A stretch of 64,000 nucleotides of DNA from JBDRMV01 sp043825615 (GTDB lineage: Bacteria; CG03): contig JBDRRS010000004.1 of NCBI GenBank assembly GCA_043825615.1, forward strand, positions 1-64,000, in the 5' to 3' direction. This document shows positions 25,392 through 34,139 of the stretch, in pieces. A program made the translations under genes and the position numbers. The notes under the pieces are model-generated. The model ran no database searches. It saw only the letters and a program-made list of their open reading frames with translations, and was not told where the DNA came from. Position 1 is the first letter of the stretch, and every line of letters begins with the position of its first letter.

Positions 25392-25974
25392 AAATGTTTA
25401 TTCTGTGGCGGCACTTCGGGCAGAGAAGCACAAAAAGGTCGTCCCTTTTATCAAGGGTGATTTTTTTCTTTGTCTCGTCTATTATCCCGAGGTCTTTAAG
25501 TTTTTCATTTACCATAGCGAGGTTTGCGGTCTGCTTTTCGCCTATTTTATCAAGCATCCAGATTATATGTTCTCTTGTCGTAATAATTTCCCCGCACTTT
25601 TCGCATACAAGAAGAGAGCATTCTTTTTCCTCGCACATCAGTTTCCGGTCAAATCCGGCAAGTTCAAATTCCGGAACCATTTTCACACCGTCTCCCGTGG
25701 TGCACACTCTTTCGCATTCCCCGCACATAATGCACCGGTCGTAATGCCATATAGTTTTTCTTTTCTTTTTTTCCAGGTCGTTTATTTCTTCAATTGCCTC
25801 CGACGGGCACCAGTTTATACACCCTCCGCAGCCGACACAGGTCTCCTGCGGTTTGGGTTTGCCCTTAAACCGGGGATGAATGTCGGCCTTGCCGAACGGA
25901 TATTTGGTGGTCGCCGGTCGGCTGAAAAGCGATATGACCGCTTCCTTTAATTCTCTCAGTTTCGGGTACTTCAT
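25378..25974 (-). CDS. 4Fe-4S ferredoxin subunit of group 4 hydrogenase (NuoI/HycF-like)
   Basis: A 198-residue iron-sulfur protein, the predicted electron wire to the small subunit. Two cluster motifs, CVGCGGCINWCP and CIMCGECERVC (residues ~45-56 and ~80-90), match NuoI/EchF. The C-terminal half carries extra CxxC-type pairs (LVCEKCGE and LCPKCRHR) that look like a zinc ribbon, unusual for NuoI but seen in some HycF/EchF relatives. It overlaps the CBS gene by 4 bases. Confidence 0.85.
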   Translation of the reverse strand: MKYPKLRELKEAVISLFSRPATTKYPFGKADIHPRFKGKPKPQETCVGCGGCINWCPSEAIEEINDLEKKKRKTIWHYDRCIMCGECERVCTTGDGVKMVPEFELAGFDRKLMCEEKECSLLVCEKCGEIITTREHIIWMLDKIGEKQTANLAMVNEKLKDLGIIDETKKKITLDKRDDLFVLLCPKCRHRINIYDSM

Positions 25975-26351
25975 TTCTGGCTGGAAAGAAGAATGCGGAT
26001 TATGTCCCTTCTCGAGACAATTCCGACGACTTTGCCGCCTTCGACAATCGGCACGCGCCTGAATTTGTTTTCCGATATGGACAGGGAAATTTTATCCGCG
26101 TCCGTGCCGGGCGGGAAACTCACCACTTTCTCCGTCATAGCCTCCCTGACTCTGGTATTATGTATATTCCCGCTGAAAGCGAAATTGAGGATGTCCTTCT
26201 CCGAGATAATGCCTATCATTTTCTCGGCAGCGTCTATTACAGGCATGCCGCTTATCTTTTTCGCTATCAGAAGTTCAATAGCATCGGCGAGTGTGGCTTC
26301 CGGGCTGATTGTCAGCACGTTTTCCGTCATTATGTCTTTTGCTTTCAACAT
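25971..26351 (-). CDS. Tandem CBS-domain protein
   Basis: A 126-residue protein made of two CBS motifs, starting MLKAKDIMTENVLTISPEATLADAIELL and repeating as VREAMTEKVVSFPPGTDADKISLSI. Such stand-alone pairs bind adenine nucleotides or SAM and act as energy sensors. Its place between mnhG and the ferredoxin gene, with a 4-base overlap downstream and a 9-base gap upstream, suggests it tunes the hydrogenase-antiporter complex; that is inference. Confidence 0.9.
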   Translation of the reverse strand: MLKAKDIMTENVLTISPEATLADAIELLIAKKISGMPVIDAAEKMIGIISEKDILNFAFSGNIHNTRVREAMTEKVVSFPPGTDADKISLSISENKFRRVPIVEGGKVVGIVSRRDIIRILLSSQK

Positions 26352-26360
26352 AGAATCCCC

Positions 26361-26696
26361 CTAATTATCGGTTTTCCTTTCTCCGGCGTATTTATCGCAC
26401 ACGCTTTTTTCCCATAATTTTACACCCGCCTTGTAAGCTCCGCGAGCCAGGGCATGCGCGGCGGTGGGAGATGTAATCAAAATAAAAATCATACACAGCA
26501 GAGCCTTTATTCCCAGAGGAGAAAATCCGGTTTTAATAAAAACGCCCAAAAGAATCATGCAGGTTCCGAGAGTCACGCATTTGGTCGCAGCCTGAAGCCG
26601 GTTATACACATCCGGCAAACGTATCAGGCCGATACATCCGGCTATATCAAACAAAATCCCGATAGAAATAATAATGTACGCAATTATCTCACTCAT
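26361..26696 (-). CDS. Mrp antiporter subunit MnhG/MbhC-like
   Basis: A 111-residue, three-helix subunit starting MSEIIAYIIISIGILFDIAGCIGLIRLPDVYNRLQAATK. The RLPDVYNRLQAATKC motif is specific for MnhG. An upstream ATG at 26732 would add 12 unlike residues; the chosen start overlaps the mnhF stop by 8 bases (ATGAGTGA). Confidence 0.88.
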   Translation of the reverse strand: MSEIIAYIIISIGILFDIAGCIGLIRLPDVYNRLQAATKCVTLGTCMILLGVFIKTGFSPLGIKALLCMIFILITSPTAAHALARGAYKAGVKLWEKSVCDKYAGERKTDN

Positions 26697-26946
26697 CAAA
26701 ACCTTTTCCTTCCAAGTGTTTTGCAAGAGCAATTGTTCCTATAAAAGAAAGCAAACTCCATGCAATGGCAACATTCATATAAAAATCCTTATCAGTCATA
26801 ATGGAAATTATGGCGCAGAACCCTACAACCACAATTCCTAAAATGTCAATTCCCACTGCCCTGTCGGGTGGAGTGGGGCCCCTGCCAATCCGCAAAAGAC
26901 ACAGGAAACAGCACAAAACTAAAACTGAAAAAAATATTTCAATCAT
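26689..26946 (-). CDS. Mrp antiporter subunit MnhF/MbhB-like
   Basis: An 85-residue, three-helix protein with the signature RIGRGPTPPDRAVGIDILG, diagnostic for MnhF. It is directly followed by mnhG and preceded without gap by mnhE. Confidence 0.9.
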   Translation of the reverse strand: MIEIFFSVLVLCCFLCLLRIGRGPTPPDRAVGIDILGIVVVGFCAIISIMTDKDFYMNVAIAWSLLSFIGTIALAKHLEGKGFDE

Positions 26947-27432
26947 TTACTCAAAAACCTTTTCCAGAATTCTCTCAAACTTTTCCACAATTTTTCTGCC
27001 GGCTTCTTCCACGTCCTGCGATTTTACGTTAATCCAGTGGATATACAGGTATTCGCCGCAAATATCAACCGTCAGGGTTCCGGGAGTCAGTGTTATGGAA
27101 TTGCAAAGAGCCGCTCTTCCTGACTTTGATTTCAGGCGCGTCCTGACTTTTACGATTCCCGGGTTTATCGGCATCAAAGGGTGCAGAACCCTGTACATCA
27201 CATCAAAGTTCGCGAGTATCATATAATATGCGAAAACCGGTATATAATACAAAAACCACGCCCAGCGTTTCAGTTCCCAGAATTTACCCGGATTTTCGAG
27301 GAAGTAATTGCCGAAGAGCATCGCAACCAGCAAAGCAACCGGGATGCCAAGCGTAAAACTCTGGATGTCCAGAGGCAGAACCAGAAGAACCCATATTGCC
27401 AGAGCTACGAAAAATAATGTGAATTTTCTCAT
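26947..27432 (-). CDS. Mrp antiporter subunit MnhE/MbhA-like
   Basis: A 161-residue MnhE. Two N-terminal helices are followed by a cytoplasmic domain with LHPLMPINPGIVKVRTRLKSK, TLTPGTLTVDI and YIHWINV, the conserved MnhE core. It overlaps mnhD by 4 bases. Confidence 0.92.
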   Translation of the reverse strand: MRKFTLFFVALAIWVLLVLPLDIQSFTLGIPVALLVAMLFGNYFLENPGKFWELKRWAWFLYYIPVFAYYMILANFDVMYRVLHPLMPINPGIVKVRTRLKSKSGRAALCNSITLTPGTLTVDICGEYLYIHWINVKSQDVEEAGRKIVEKFERILEKVFE

Positions 27433-28910
27433 TTTATTACCAGCGCTATGTAATTTTCCGCATTCAGAACTGCATCCACCGCAGGAGTCAAAATTACATC
27501 TTTAATCTGCGGCAGGAGCAAAAGAGGAGTTGCAATACATAAGACCGCTAAAATAATCATGCTCAGGGACATCAGGAAAGGAACTTCTTTTATCTGCGCA
27601 TATTTTTCTTTCAGCGCGCCGAAAAAAGCCATTTTCTGAACTTTCATAAAAGCGGAGAGCGTAAGAATACTGCCGAGAATCGCCCAGAAAGCGAAGCCGG
27701 GATGTCCTGCCTGAATGCACGCTATAATTATGATAAGTTTTGAAAAAAAGCCGTTAAAGGGCGGAAGGCCTGAAATACTCAGAGAGGCAATCAGGGACGT
27801 GCCGCCGGTTACGGGCATGACTTTGTTCAGCCCGCCCATTTCCCGAAGGTCTCTTGTTTTTATCCTGTAGAAAATCGCCCCTGAATTCAAAAACAGCAGT
27901 GATTTAAAAATTGAATGGCTCAAGAGGTGAAAAAGCCCCCCGAGAATTCCGAGAGGCGTTCCGATGCTTATGCCCAGGATTATCAAACCGACGTTCGAAA
28001 TTGAAGAATAAGCCATCAGGCGTTTTATATCATCCTGCTTGAGCATCATCAACCCGCCGGCAACAATAGTGATTATTCCCAAATACCTCATAATGTAAAG
28101 CAGTTCACCGTTCCCGTAAACCGAAAAGCCAACACGCAAAAGAGCATAAATACCGAGGGTCTTTATCAGGACTCCGCTTAACATTGCTGATATAGGGGCC
28201 GGCGCCGAAGGATGGGCGTCAGGGAGCCATGCATGAAAAGGAACAAACGCCCCCTTTACGGAGAAAGCGGTAATAAACAGGAACAGGGAAAATTTAAGCA
28301 GGTAATTAAAATCCGTTTTTGAAATCGCTTTGCTTATATATGCCATGTTCAAAACCCCGAACTGAGAGTACAGTAACGCTATGGAAAGAAGAATAAACGT
28401 GGAAGCAATCCCTCCCATCACCATGTACTTGAAAGAAGCCTCCAGTTCCTCTGCTTCAGTTCCAAAGCCGACAAGAGCATAGGAAGCAATGGAAGCAATT
28501 TCTATAAAAACAAACAGGTTAAAAAGATCCCCTGACAGGATAACCCCGTTCATTCCCGCCAGCATCAGAAGAAACAGGGAGTAGTAATATCTTCTTGCGG
28601 TATACTGTTTCATATAATTTACCGAAAACAGAACGGCGGAAAAAGCAATCAGGTTAACGACACTGAGCATCAGGGCGCTTAACCCGTCCAGCAGAAAATT
28701 TATACCGAGCGGCGGCGCCCACCCTCCGACAGCGTAACTGCCTGTTTTCCCGAAGAGGAAAAAAGAAGATGCGAGAAGGGAGAAAACGATTAAATTCGCT
28801 AAAACTTCCGTAAACGTAAAGCTTATATCCTTTTTAAATAAAGCGTTGAACATAGTAATTAAAAAAGCTCCGCCGAGCGGCAGCAGGACAAAATAAGGTA
28901 ATATATTCAT
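27429..28910 (-). CDS. Mrp antiporter large subunit MnhD/MbhH-like
   Basis: A 493-residue NuoM/N-like ion-translocating subunit with about 14 helices. Key features are LFVFIEIASIASYALVGFG (the conserved glutamate of helix 5), FVPFHAWLPDAHPSAPAPISAMLSG (lysine/histidine channel region) and SSISNVGLIILG. It is one of two antiporter-like large subunits here, the other being at 30290. Confidence 0.92.
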   Translation of the reverse strand: MNILPYFVLLPLGGAFLITMFNALFKKDISFTFTEVLANLIVFSLLASSFFLFGKTGSYAVGGWAPPLGINFLLDGLSALMLSVVNLIAFSAVLFSVNYMKQYTARRYYYSLFLLMLAGMNGVILSGDLFNLFVFIEIASIASYALVGFGTEAEELEASFKYMVMGGIASTFILLSIALLYSQFGVLNMAYISKAISKTDFNYLLKFSLFLFITAFSVKGAFVPFHAWLPDAHPSAPAPISAMLSGVLIKTLGIYALLRVGFSVYGNGELLYIMRYLGIITIVAGGLMMLKQDDIKRLMAYSSISNVGLIILGISIGTPLGILGGLFHLLSHSIFKSLLFLNSGAIFYRIKTRDLREMGGLNKVMPVTGGTSLIASLSISGLPPFNGFFSKLIIIIACIQAGHPGFAFWAILGSILTLSAFMKVQKMAFFGALKEKYAQIKEVPFLMSLSMIILAVLCIATPLLLLPQIKDVILTPAVDAVLNAENYIALVIK

Positions 28911-29257
28911 TATCCTTTCAACTTTTTTATTTTCGTAATATCAAAGGTCCCGTAGCGCTCGTAGATGCGGATGCACAGAACCACCATCAGCGCCGTAACG
29001 GCAAGACCTATTACGATTGCCGTAAGAACCAGCGCCTGAGGCAGGGGGTCAACACTGCTCGCGGCAAATTTATTTACATCCATTGTTCTGTCGAGAATAG
29101 GGGCAATGCCGTCTTTCTTATACCCGACTAATATTAAAAACAGGTTTACGGCGTAATCCATAATAATGAAACCGAGCACGATTTTAACCAGGTTTTTCTT
29201 GCAGCATACTCCGTAAAGACCTATCATAAACAGCATAAAGCAGAGAATATAAATCAT
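28910..29257 (-). CDS. Mrp antiporter subunit MnhC/MbhG-like (NuoK-like)
   Basis: A 115-residue, three-helix NuoK homologue. GLYGVCCKKNLVKIVLGFIIMDYAVNLFLI is the first part and DPLPQALVLTAIVIGLAVTAL the MnhC-specific third helix. One-base overlap with mnhD and 4-base overlap with mnhB. Confidence 0.92.
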   Translation of the reverse strand: MIYILCFMLFMIGLYGVCCKKNLVKIVLGFIIMDYAVNLFLILVGYKKDGIAPILDRTMDVNKFAASSVDPLPQALVLTAIVIGLAVTALMVVLCIRIYERYGTFDITKIKKLKG

Positions 29258-29778
29258 TCTTTCCGTTTCCTCACCATTTTCAGTTTATCCCCGTCCAGAA
29301 TAATGCGGGTGGTTGACATGATAAAAAATACCAGAAACAGGCCTGCCATAACTTTAAGAGCAATGCCGATATTACACACGGGAATGATTCCGCCGCTTAA
29401 GAATTTGAAGTTAACGCTTCCGAACTTTTGGTGGATAAAATTGCTGAAGAAAATCCCCCCTGTATAAATTCCGAGCCACCCTGTAAACAAAAACAGGAGA
29501 GCGCCGATTGATTCTATAAAAGAACTTCTCCCCTCGGGCAGAATTTTTTCTATTCTTTCTTTTCCAAAGGCAAGAGTTATCAGAATAAAACTTCCCGCTA
29601 AAATCACTCCGCCCGCAAATCCTCCTCCCGGAGTCAGGTGTCCGAAAAGCACGATATAGCAACCGAAAAGAAAAATGAATGCCTCCACCAGACAGCAGAC
29701 GGTCTTAACAATCTCGCTCATCCCTGTATTCTGCCTCTCCCCTTCGGGGAGAGGATTGAGGTGAGGGGTTTTGTTCAT
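29254..29778 (-). CDS. Mrp antiporter subunit MnhB/MbhF-like
   Basis: A 174-residue MnhB with four helices and the motif GHLTPGGGFAGGVILAGSFIL. The ATG at 29778 overlaps the upstream stop (ATGA) and has an AAGGAG ribosome site 12 bases away. Residues 3-16 (KTPHLNPLPEGERQ) are encoded by a well-known dispersed palindromic repeat. The native N terminus is probably MSEIVKTVCCLVE, now at residue 20 (29721), so the repeat seems to have been inserted between ribosome site and old start, extending the protein. Confidence 0.88.
   Translation of the reverse strand: MNKTPHLNPLPEGERQNTGMSEIVKTVCCLVEAFIFLFGCYIVLFGHLTPGGGFAGGVILAGSFILITLAFGKERIEKILPEGRSSFIESIGALLFLFTGWLGIYTGGIFFSNFIHQKFGSVNFKFLSGGIIPVCNIGIALKVMAGLFLVFFIMSTTRIILDGDKLKMVRKRKE
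29731..29770. repeat. PHLNPLPEGER-type palindromic repeat
   Basis: CCTCTCCCC (29734-29742) and GGGGAGAGG (29746-29754) form a 9-bp perfect hairpin with a TTC loop, followed by attgaggtgagggg. This sequence is a repeat seen between genes in many unrelated bacteria; here it lies inside the mnhB reading frame. Confidence 0.85.
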
Positions 29779-30296
29779 CTTTTTGCTTTTCTCCTTAAAA
29801 TCGCCGCGGCTCCCATGAGCGCCGTAAACAAAATCGTGGCTTCCCCCATAGTATCGTATGCCCTGTAATCAAGAATGACGCTTGAGACGATGTTGGCCGC
29901 TCCCGTTTCCTTCAGCCCGCTCGTTAAATAATGCGGGGCGACTTGGCTTAAATTAACGCCGAGCTGCGGTAAAAATTCGAGCGCTTTATAGGAGAAGGCG
30001 GAAAAAATTAAAAGCAGGATGATAATTACTCCGAAAGGCAGGAATTCCCTTTCATCTTCAAGGGCAAGCGTATCTCTTGAAATGGTAGCCCTTATCAGGA
30101 TTATTAACGTCAGGATTTCAACAACAACCTGCACGATTGCAATATCGGGGGCTTTAAGAAAGAGAAAAACAACCGAAAGCATGAACCCGACGGCGCCTAT
30201 GGAAACAACCGAAGAAAGCAGGTCTTTTGCTTCAAGCGCAATTAAAGAACCGAGCAGCATAAAAATAAGCAGAATAAAAATTAAATTTTCTACCAT
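29775..30296 (-). CDS. Fused MbhD-MbhE-like subunit (MrpA C-terminal region)
   Basis: A 173-residue membrane protein with two parts. The first 85 residues (LSSVVSIGAVGFMLSVVFLFLKAPDIAIVQVVVEILTLIILI) match the DUF4040/MbhD region of MrpA. The second part (NIVSSVILDYRAYDTMGEATILFTALMGAAAILRR) matches MbhE. In Pyrococcus Mbh these are separate genes; in MrpA they are a C-terminal extension. Overlaps its neighbours by 4 and 7 bases. Confidence 0.82.
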   Translation of the reverse strand: MVENLIFILLIFMLLGSLIALEAKDLLSSVVSIGAVGFMLSVVFLFLKAPDIAIVQVVVEILTLIILIRATISRDTLALEDEREFLPFGVIIILLLIFSAFSYKALEFLPQLGVNLSQVAPHYLTSGLKETGAANIVSSVILDYRAYDTMGEATILFTALMGAAAILRRKAKR

Positions 30297-32032
30297 ATAA
30301 CCAGTAAAATTATTATTCCCCCCGCAAAAATCCAGCTCAGGTAATTATTAAGGACTCCGTTGTGCAGGTATTTCAGCAGAGATGTCATATAAAGCAACAG
30401 CGTTTTCATAACCTCGTAGATGTCGAAAACTTTTTTTGCAGCCAGAGCATATATCTGCCGGAAGGGAAAGATATTCTCAATGCTGCTGTAAAATTCCACT
30501 CCGGAAATGCGCATCCGAGCGGAGATATTTTCCCCGCCTATATAACTTTTTGTCCTGCGTATCTTTATTCCTGAAATAAAGTATATCAGAATTCCCAAAA
30601 TTATTCCCGCAATAATCATAATGGCTGCGGTTTTGGGGAACCACACCCCCATCGGGTAGAGCCTTCCGAAGACAGGTTTGATAAAAAGGTCTTTGGCAAA
30701 GATTCCAAGAGCAATACAGGCAAGGGCAAGAACAGCCTGCGGCATTACAAGCGGGAACCTTTCCTTCGCCAGGGTCTTTTCCTCGCTGGCCGCATCGTGC
30801 GGACCCAGAAATATTGCGTGTATCAGTTTCATAAAAGAAGCAAGAGTCAGGGCGCTGCCGAAAAGCGCCGCAATCAGGCAGAGAATAGTTATTAGCGGAT
30901 AGCGGGTAGTGGTTAGTGAAGAGATGACGCCCTGGTAAATGAGCCACTTGGAGTAGAAGCCGTTGAACGGCGGGATCCCGGATATTGAAAGAGCAGCGAT
31001 GAGCATGCAGATGAACGTCACCGGCAGGAATTTCGCAAGGTTTCCGAGTTTCTCCAAGTTATCGGTATTTTTTATTTTTTCCACCTGGCCGGCGCCAAGG
31101 AACAGGCAGGATTTGTAAATTGCGTGATTGACCATGTGGAATATTCCTCCGGCGAGACCCAGAATATTGCCTGTTCCGATTCCGAGAACCATATAGCCGA
31201 CCTGGGATACGGCGTGGTAGGATAATAATTTTTTCGCGCTGTGCTGGGCAAGGGCCATATATACGGCGCAGAGTATGGTAATTGCGCCTGCTAACATTAC
31301 CGCAATTTTTACTTCCTGCGTGAAATTAAGAATGGAAAAGGACCTTGCCAGAAGATAGATTCCAAGAAGTTTGTCCATAGAAGCCGGAAGAAACGCAGTT
31401 ACGGGAATCGGGGCCTTGTCCGCGCATTCGGGAATCCACGTGTGAAAAGGCATGTTCCCCGCTTTTGCAAACCCTGCGATTAAAAGACCCACGGCCGCCA
31501 GTAAAGACCATCCTGCCGGAACGATTGAAAAAGAGCCGGTCAGTTTATATAAAACCGCAACCGCTAATATAAGGAAAGAATCGCTTGCTCCAAGTATAAT
31601 CATTGTCTTTTTCGCAGCGGGGTTTGCTTCGGGGCTGGTCTGCATTAAGAGGTAAAGAGAAATACCGGATATTCCCCAGAAAACTGTAAAAGCAATCCAG
31701 TTCCCGCTTAAGACGATTCCATACGCGGAAAACAGCGTCAGGAAGAAATATGAAAAGTATTTATTAAGTTTCTCCTCTATAAAACCCGCGGAATAAACCG
31801 CGAGGAGCACTCCGAAGAATCCTGTAAAAAAATATACCAGACGGCTTAGACTATCCCATATAAGATAATCCGCAACGCAGATTTCGCTTTTCAGCATAAT
31901 GATTATGCTGATAATAAAACCTGCAAGAGAGAGCGCCGGCGCCAGAATCCTGATTGCCTTTTTATAATCCGGAATTATGAAGAATACTATTGCCAGAATC
32001 AAATTAAATTTCAAAAGAAATAGAATATTCAT
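30290..32032 (-). CDS. NuoL/HyfB-like antiporter subunit of hydrogenase
   Basis: A 580-residue, about 14-16-helix ion-pumping subunit related to NuoL/MrpA. Core motifs are FTVFWGISGISLYLLMQ (helix-5 glutamate position is Gly/Ser rich, so the usual Glu is not obvious), GNMPFHTWIPECADKAPIPVTAFLPASMDKL and SYHAVSQVGYMVLG. With the downstream 173-residue gene it reconstitutes a split MrpA. Residues ~371-380 (SSLTTTRYPL) are encoded by a TAGCGGATAGCGGG-type repeat at 30892-30919, apparently tolerated in a loop. Confidence 0.88.
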   Translation of the reverse strand: MNILFLLKFNLILAIVFFIIPDYKKAIRILAPALSLAGFIISIIIMLKSEICVADYLIWDSLSRLVYFFTGFFGVLLAVYSAGFIEEKLNKYFSYFFLTLFSAYGIVLSGNWIAFTVFWGISGISLYLLMQTSPEANPAAKKTMIILGASDSFLILAVAVLYKLTGSFSIVPAGWSLLAAVGLLIAGFAKAGNMPFHTWIPECADKAPIPVTAFLPASMDKLLGIYLLARSFSILNFTQEVKIAVMLAGAITILCAVYMALAQHSAKKLLSYHAVSQVGYMVLGIGTGNILGLAGGIFHMVNHAIYKSCLFLGAGQVEKIKNTDNLEKLGNLAKFLPVTFICMLIAALSISGIPPFNGFYSKWLIYQGVISSLTTTRYPLITILCLIAALFGSALTLASFMKLIHAIFLGPHDAASEEKTLAKERFPLVMPQAVLALACIALGIFAKDLFIKPVFGRLYPMGVWFPKTAAIMIIAGIILGILIYFISGIKIRRTKSYIGGENISARMRISGVEFYSSIENIFPFRQIYALAAKKVFDIYEVMKTLLLYMTSLLKYLHNGVLNNYLSWIFAGGIIILLVIW

Positions 32033-33714
32033 TTTTTCAATTTATCTTTGAGGTCTTTTGTTCTTTCCTGCGACAGTTTAATCAGGTCTTCCCATCCGTA
32101 CTTTACACTGCCGTTTTCGAGCGCCTGCATTCTCTCTGTGCAGCAGTAGCAGGGGTCAACCGCAGCAAGGGTGATTGCGGCATCGGACACGATTCCCCCG
32201 ACGGCAGCCACCTCATTTGAAAGAACGTTCATATAGGACGGCGCCCTGATTTTGTGCCGCACAGGGGTATTCCCTCCGTCGCTGCGGACGTAATGCCACA
32301 CTTCCCCGCGCGGCGCTTCGTATCTCCCGATTCCTTCGCCTGCGGGAATTTCTCTTACTTCCGCCCAGATATCGCCTTCTTTCAGGTCTTTCAGTTTATC
32401 AAAACACTGGTTTATTATTTTTACGGATTCGTACATTTCCAGAACGCGGCAGACCGCCTTGTCAAACACATCTCCGTTTTCAAGAACTATCATATCCCAG
32501 TCCACCATACCGTAAGCGCTGTTGGGAACGTCAATTTTTCTGATATCCTGATATAAGCCGCTGGGCCGGGCGGTCGGTCCTACCACACAATAGTTTATGG
32601 CTTCTTCTTTGCTTAAAATTCCCACTTTCTTTGTACGGGCGTGAATAACAGGGTCGTCCACAACCGCGCCTTTAAACATATCCACTGCCGAGACAATCGA
32701 ATTGAGTTTATCCTGCATCGCGCTGATTTCGGAGTTTATTATGTCTTTCCTTACTCCGCCGATTCTCATCATAGCGTAGTGATTCCGGTTTCCGGAAATC
32801 TGTTCACAGATATCCAGAACAGGTTCCCTGTATTTCCACGCCCACATCCATACAGTGTTGTATCCGAGGAAATGCCCTGCCAATCCCAGCCACAACAAAT
32901 GAGAATGAACTCTTTCCAGTTCAGCGATAACGCATCTTATGTATTTTGCCCTCGTGGGTATTTCAAGACTGAGCAGGTCCTCAACCGCATTTACATATGC
33001 GAAAGGATGCGAGCAGGAGCAGATGCCGCAGATTCTCTCCACCAGGAACGTGATCTGGTCCCAGTGCTTGCCCTCGGCAAGCTTTTCTATGCCGCGATGG
33101 TTGTAACCGAGGTTTATATTGAGTCCCGTAACCTTTTCTCCTCTGACCTGCAGTTCAAAGAATTCGGGTTCTTCCTGCAGGGGGTGGTACGGGCCTATGG
33201 GTATAATCTTTATCTTTTTACCGTCGGGAGTTTCTTCCTCAATTTTTATGTTCGGCCTTCGGGTTTCTTTTGGGGCTTCCTCTTTTCTGCCATATTCATA
33301 ATCTTTTCTCAGAGGATATACTCCTTCAGGCCAGGTCGGGTCAAGCAGCAGCCGTCTCAGGTCATTGTTCCCGGAGAAATTTATGCCGAGCAGTTCGCGC
33401 ATTTCCCTTTCAATCCATCTGCTGCCTTTTACAATATCGGAAATAGTGGGAATTTCCCCTTTATCCCTGTCCGTAAAAACTCTTAAAGAATAAATCACAC
33501 CTGTTTTATCGTCAGAGAAGTGATAGAGAACTTCCATATTTTTAATATTATCAAGACCTGTAGCGATACAGAAACGGAAGCCCGAATCCCTGAATAGAAT
33601 TTTAACTGATTCCCTTAAGTCCTCTTTTTTTATTTCGATATAATGACGATGCGGATTTTTTGTTTCCCACTTCACAATCTTACCCTTTAATTTTTCTTTT
33701 ACCTGCTCACTCAC
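32029..33714 (-). CDS. Group 4 [NiFe]-hydrogenase large subunit fused to 30-kDa (NuoC-like) domain
   Basis: A 561-residue HycE-like fusion: a NuoC-like domain (residues ~1-150) and a NuoD-like catalytic domain (~170-561). All four nickel-iron cysteines are present: RICGICSC (Cys229, Cys232) and DPCYCC (Cys522, Cys525). This excludes complex I or Mbx/Mbs-type enzymes, which lack them. After TER528 there is a 33-residue extension, the expected substrate of the protease encoded at 24882. It would make or consume H2 at the membrane. It overlaps the small-subunit gene by one base and the NuoL-like gene by 4. Confidence 0.95.
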   Translation of the reverse strand: MSEQVKEKLKGKIVKWETKNPHRHYIEIKKEDLRESVKILFRDSGFRFCIATGLDNIKNMEVLYHFSDDKTGVIYSLRVFTDRDKGEIPTISDIVKGSRWIEREMRELLGINFSGNNDLRRLLLDPTWPEGVYPLRKDYEYGRKEEAPKETRRPNIKIEEETPDGKKIKIIPIGPYHPLQEEPEFFELQVRGEKVTGLNINLGYNHRGIEKLAEGKHWDQITFLVERICGICSCSHPFAYVNAVEDLLSLEIPTRAKYIRCVIAELERVHSHLLWLGLAGHFLGYNTVWMWAWKYREPVLDICEQISGNRNHYAMMRIGGVRKDIINSEISAMQDKLNSIVSAVDMFKGAVVDDPVIHARTKKVGILSKEEAINYCVVGPTARPSGLYQDIRKIDVPNSAYGMVDWDMIVLENGDVFDKAVCRVLEMYESVKIINQCFDKLKDLKEGDIWAEVREIPAGEGIGRYEAPRGEVWHYVRSDGGNTPVRHKIRAPSYMNVLSNEVAAVGGIVSDAAITLAAVDPCYCCTERMQALENGSVKYGWEDLIKLSQERTKDLKDKLKK

Positions 33715-34136
33715 TATATTTCTCCCCTGAGTTTTTTTATCACTTTCACCACTCCATCTATTATTGCTTCGGGTCTTGGAGGACAGCCGGGAATGTAAGC
33801 GGTCACAGGGATTATCTCGTCCACAGGTACAGCCCTGTTATATGATGCTCTGAACATTCCCTGGGAGGAAGCGCATGACCCGAAAGCTATTACAACAAAA
33901 GGCTGCGGAGCTAACTCATAGAGTTCTTTCAGGTGTGGGGCGCATTTTCTGTTGATAATTCCGCTTACAAGCATGGCGTCAGCGTGTTTTATGGAGCCCA
34001 CTAACTTAATCCCGAACCTTTCAGCGTCAAACCTGGGCGTGAGCACGTCAAGAATCTCTATATCGCAGTTGTTGCATGCCGCGGATGCGAAGTGAAAGAC
34101 CCAGATTGACTTGGTTAAGACACTTATTTTACCCAT
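33714..34136 (-). CDS. Group 4 [NiFe]-hydrogenase small subunit (NuoB/HycG-like)
   Basis: A 140-residue subunit binding the proximal [4Fe-4S] cluster. The four ligands are Cys21 and Cys24 (SAACNNCDIE), Cys88 (FGSCASSQGMF) and Cys118 (IPGCPPRPEA). Like EchC/MbhJ it lacks the medial and distal clusters of other hydrogenase small subunits. Confidence 0.95.
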   Translation of the reverse strand: MGKISVLTKSIWVFHFASAACNNCDIEILDVLTPRFDAERFGIKLVGSIKHADAMLVSGIINRKCAPHLKELYELAPQPFVVIAFGSCASSQGMFRASYNRAVPVDEIIPVTAYIPGCPPRPEAIIDGVVKVIKKLRGEI

Positions 34137-34139
34137 TTT

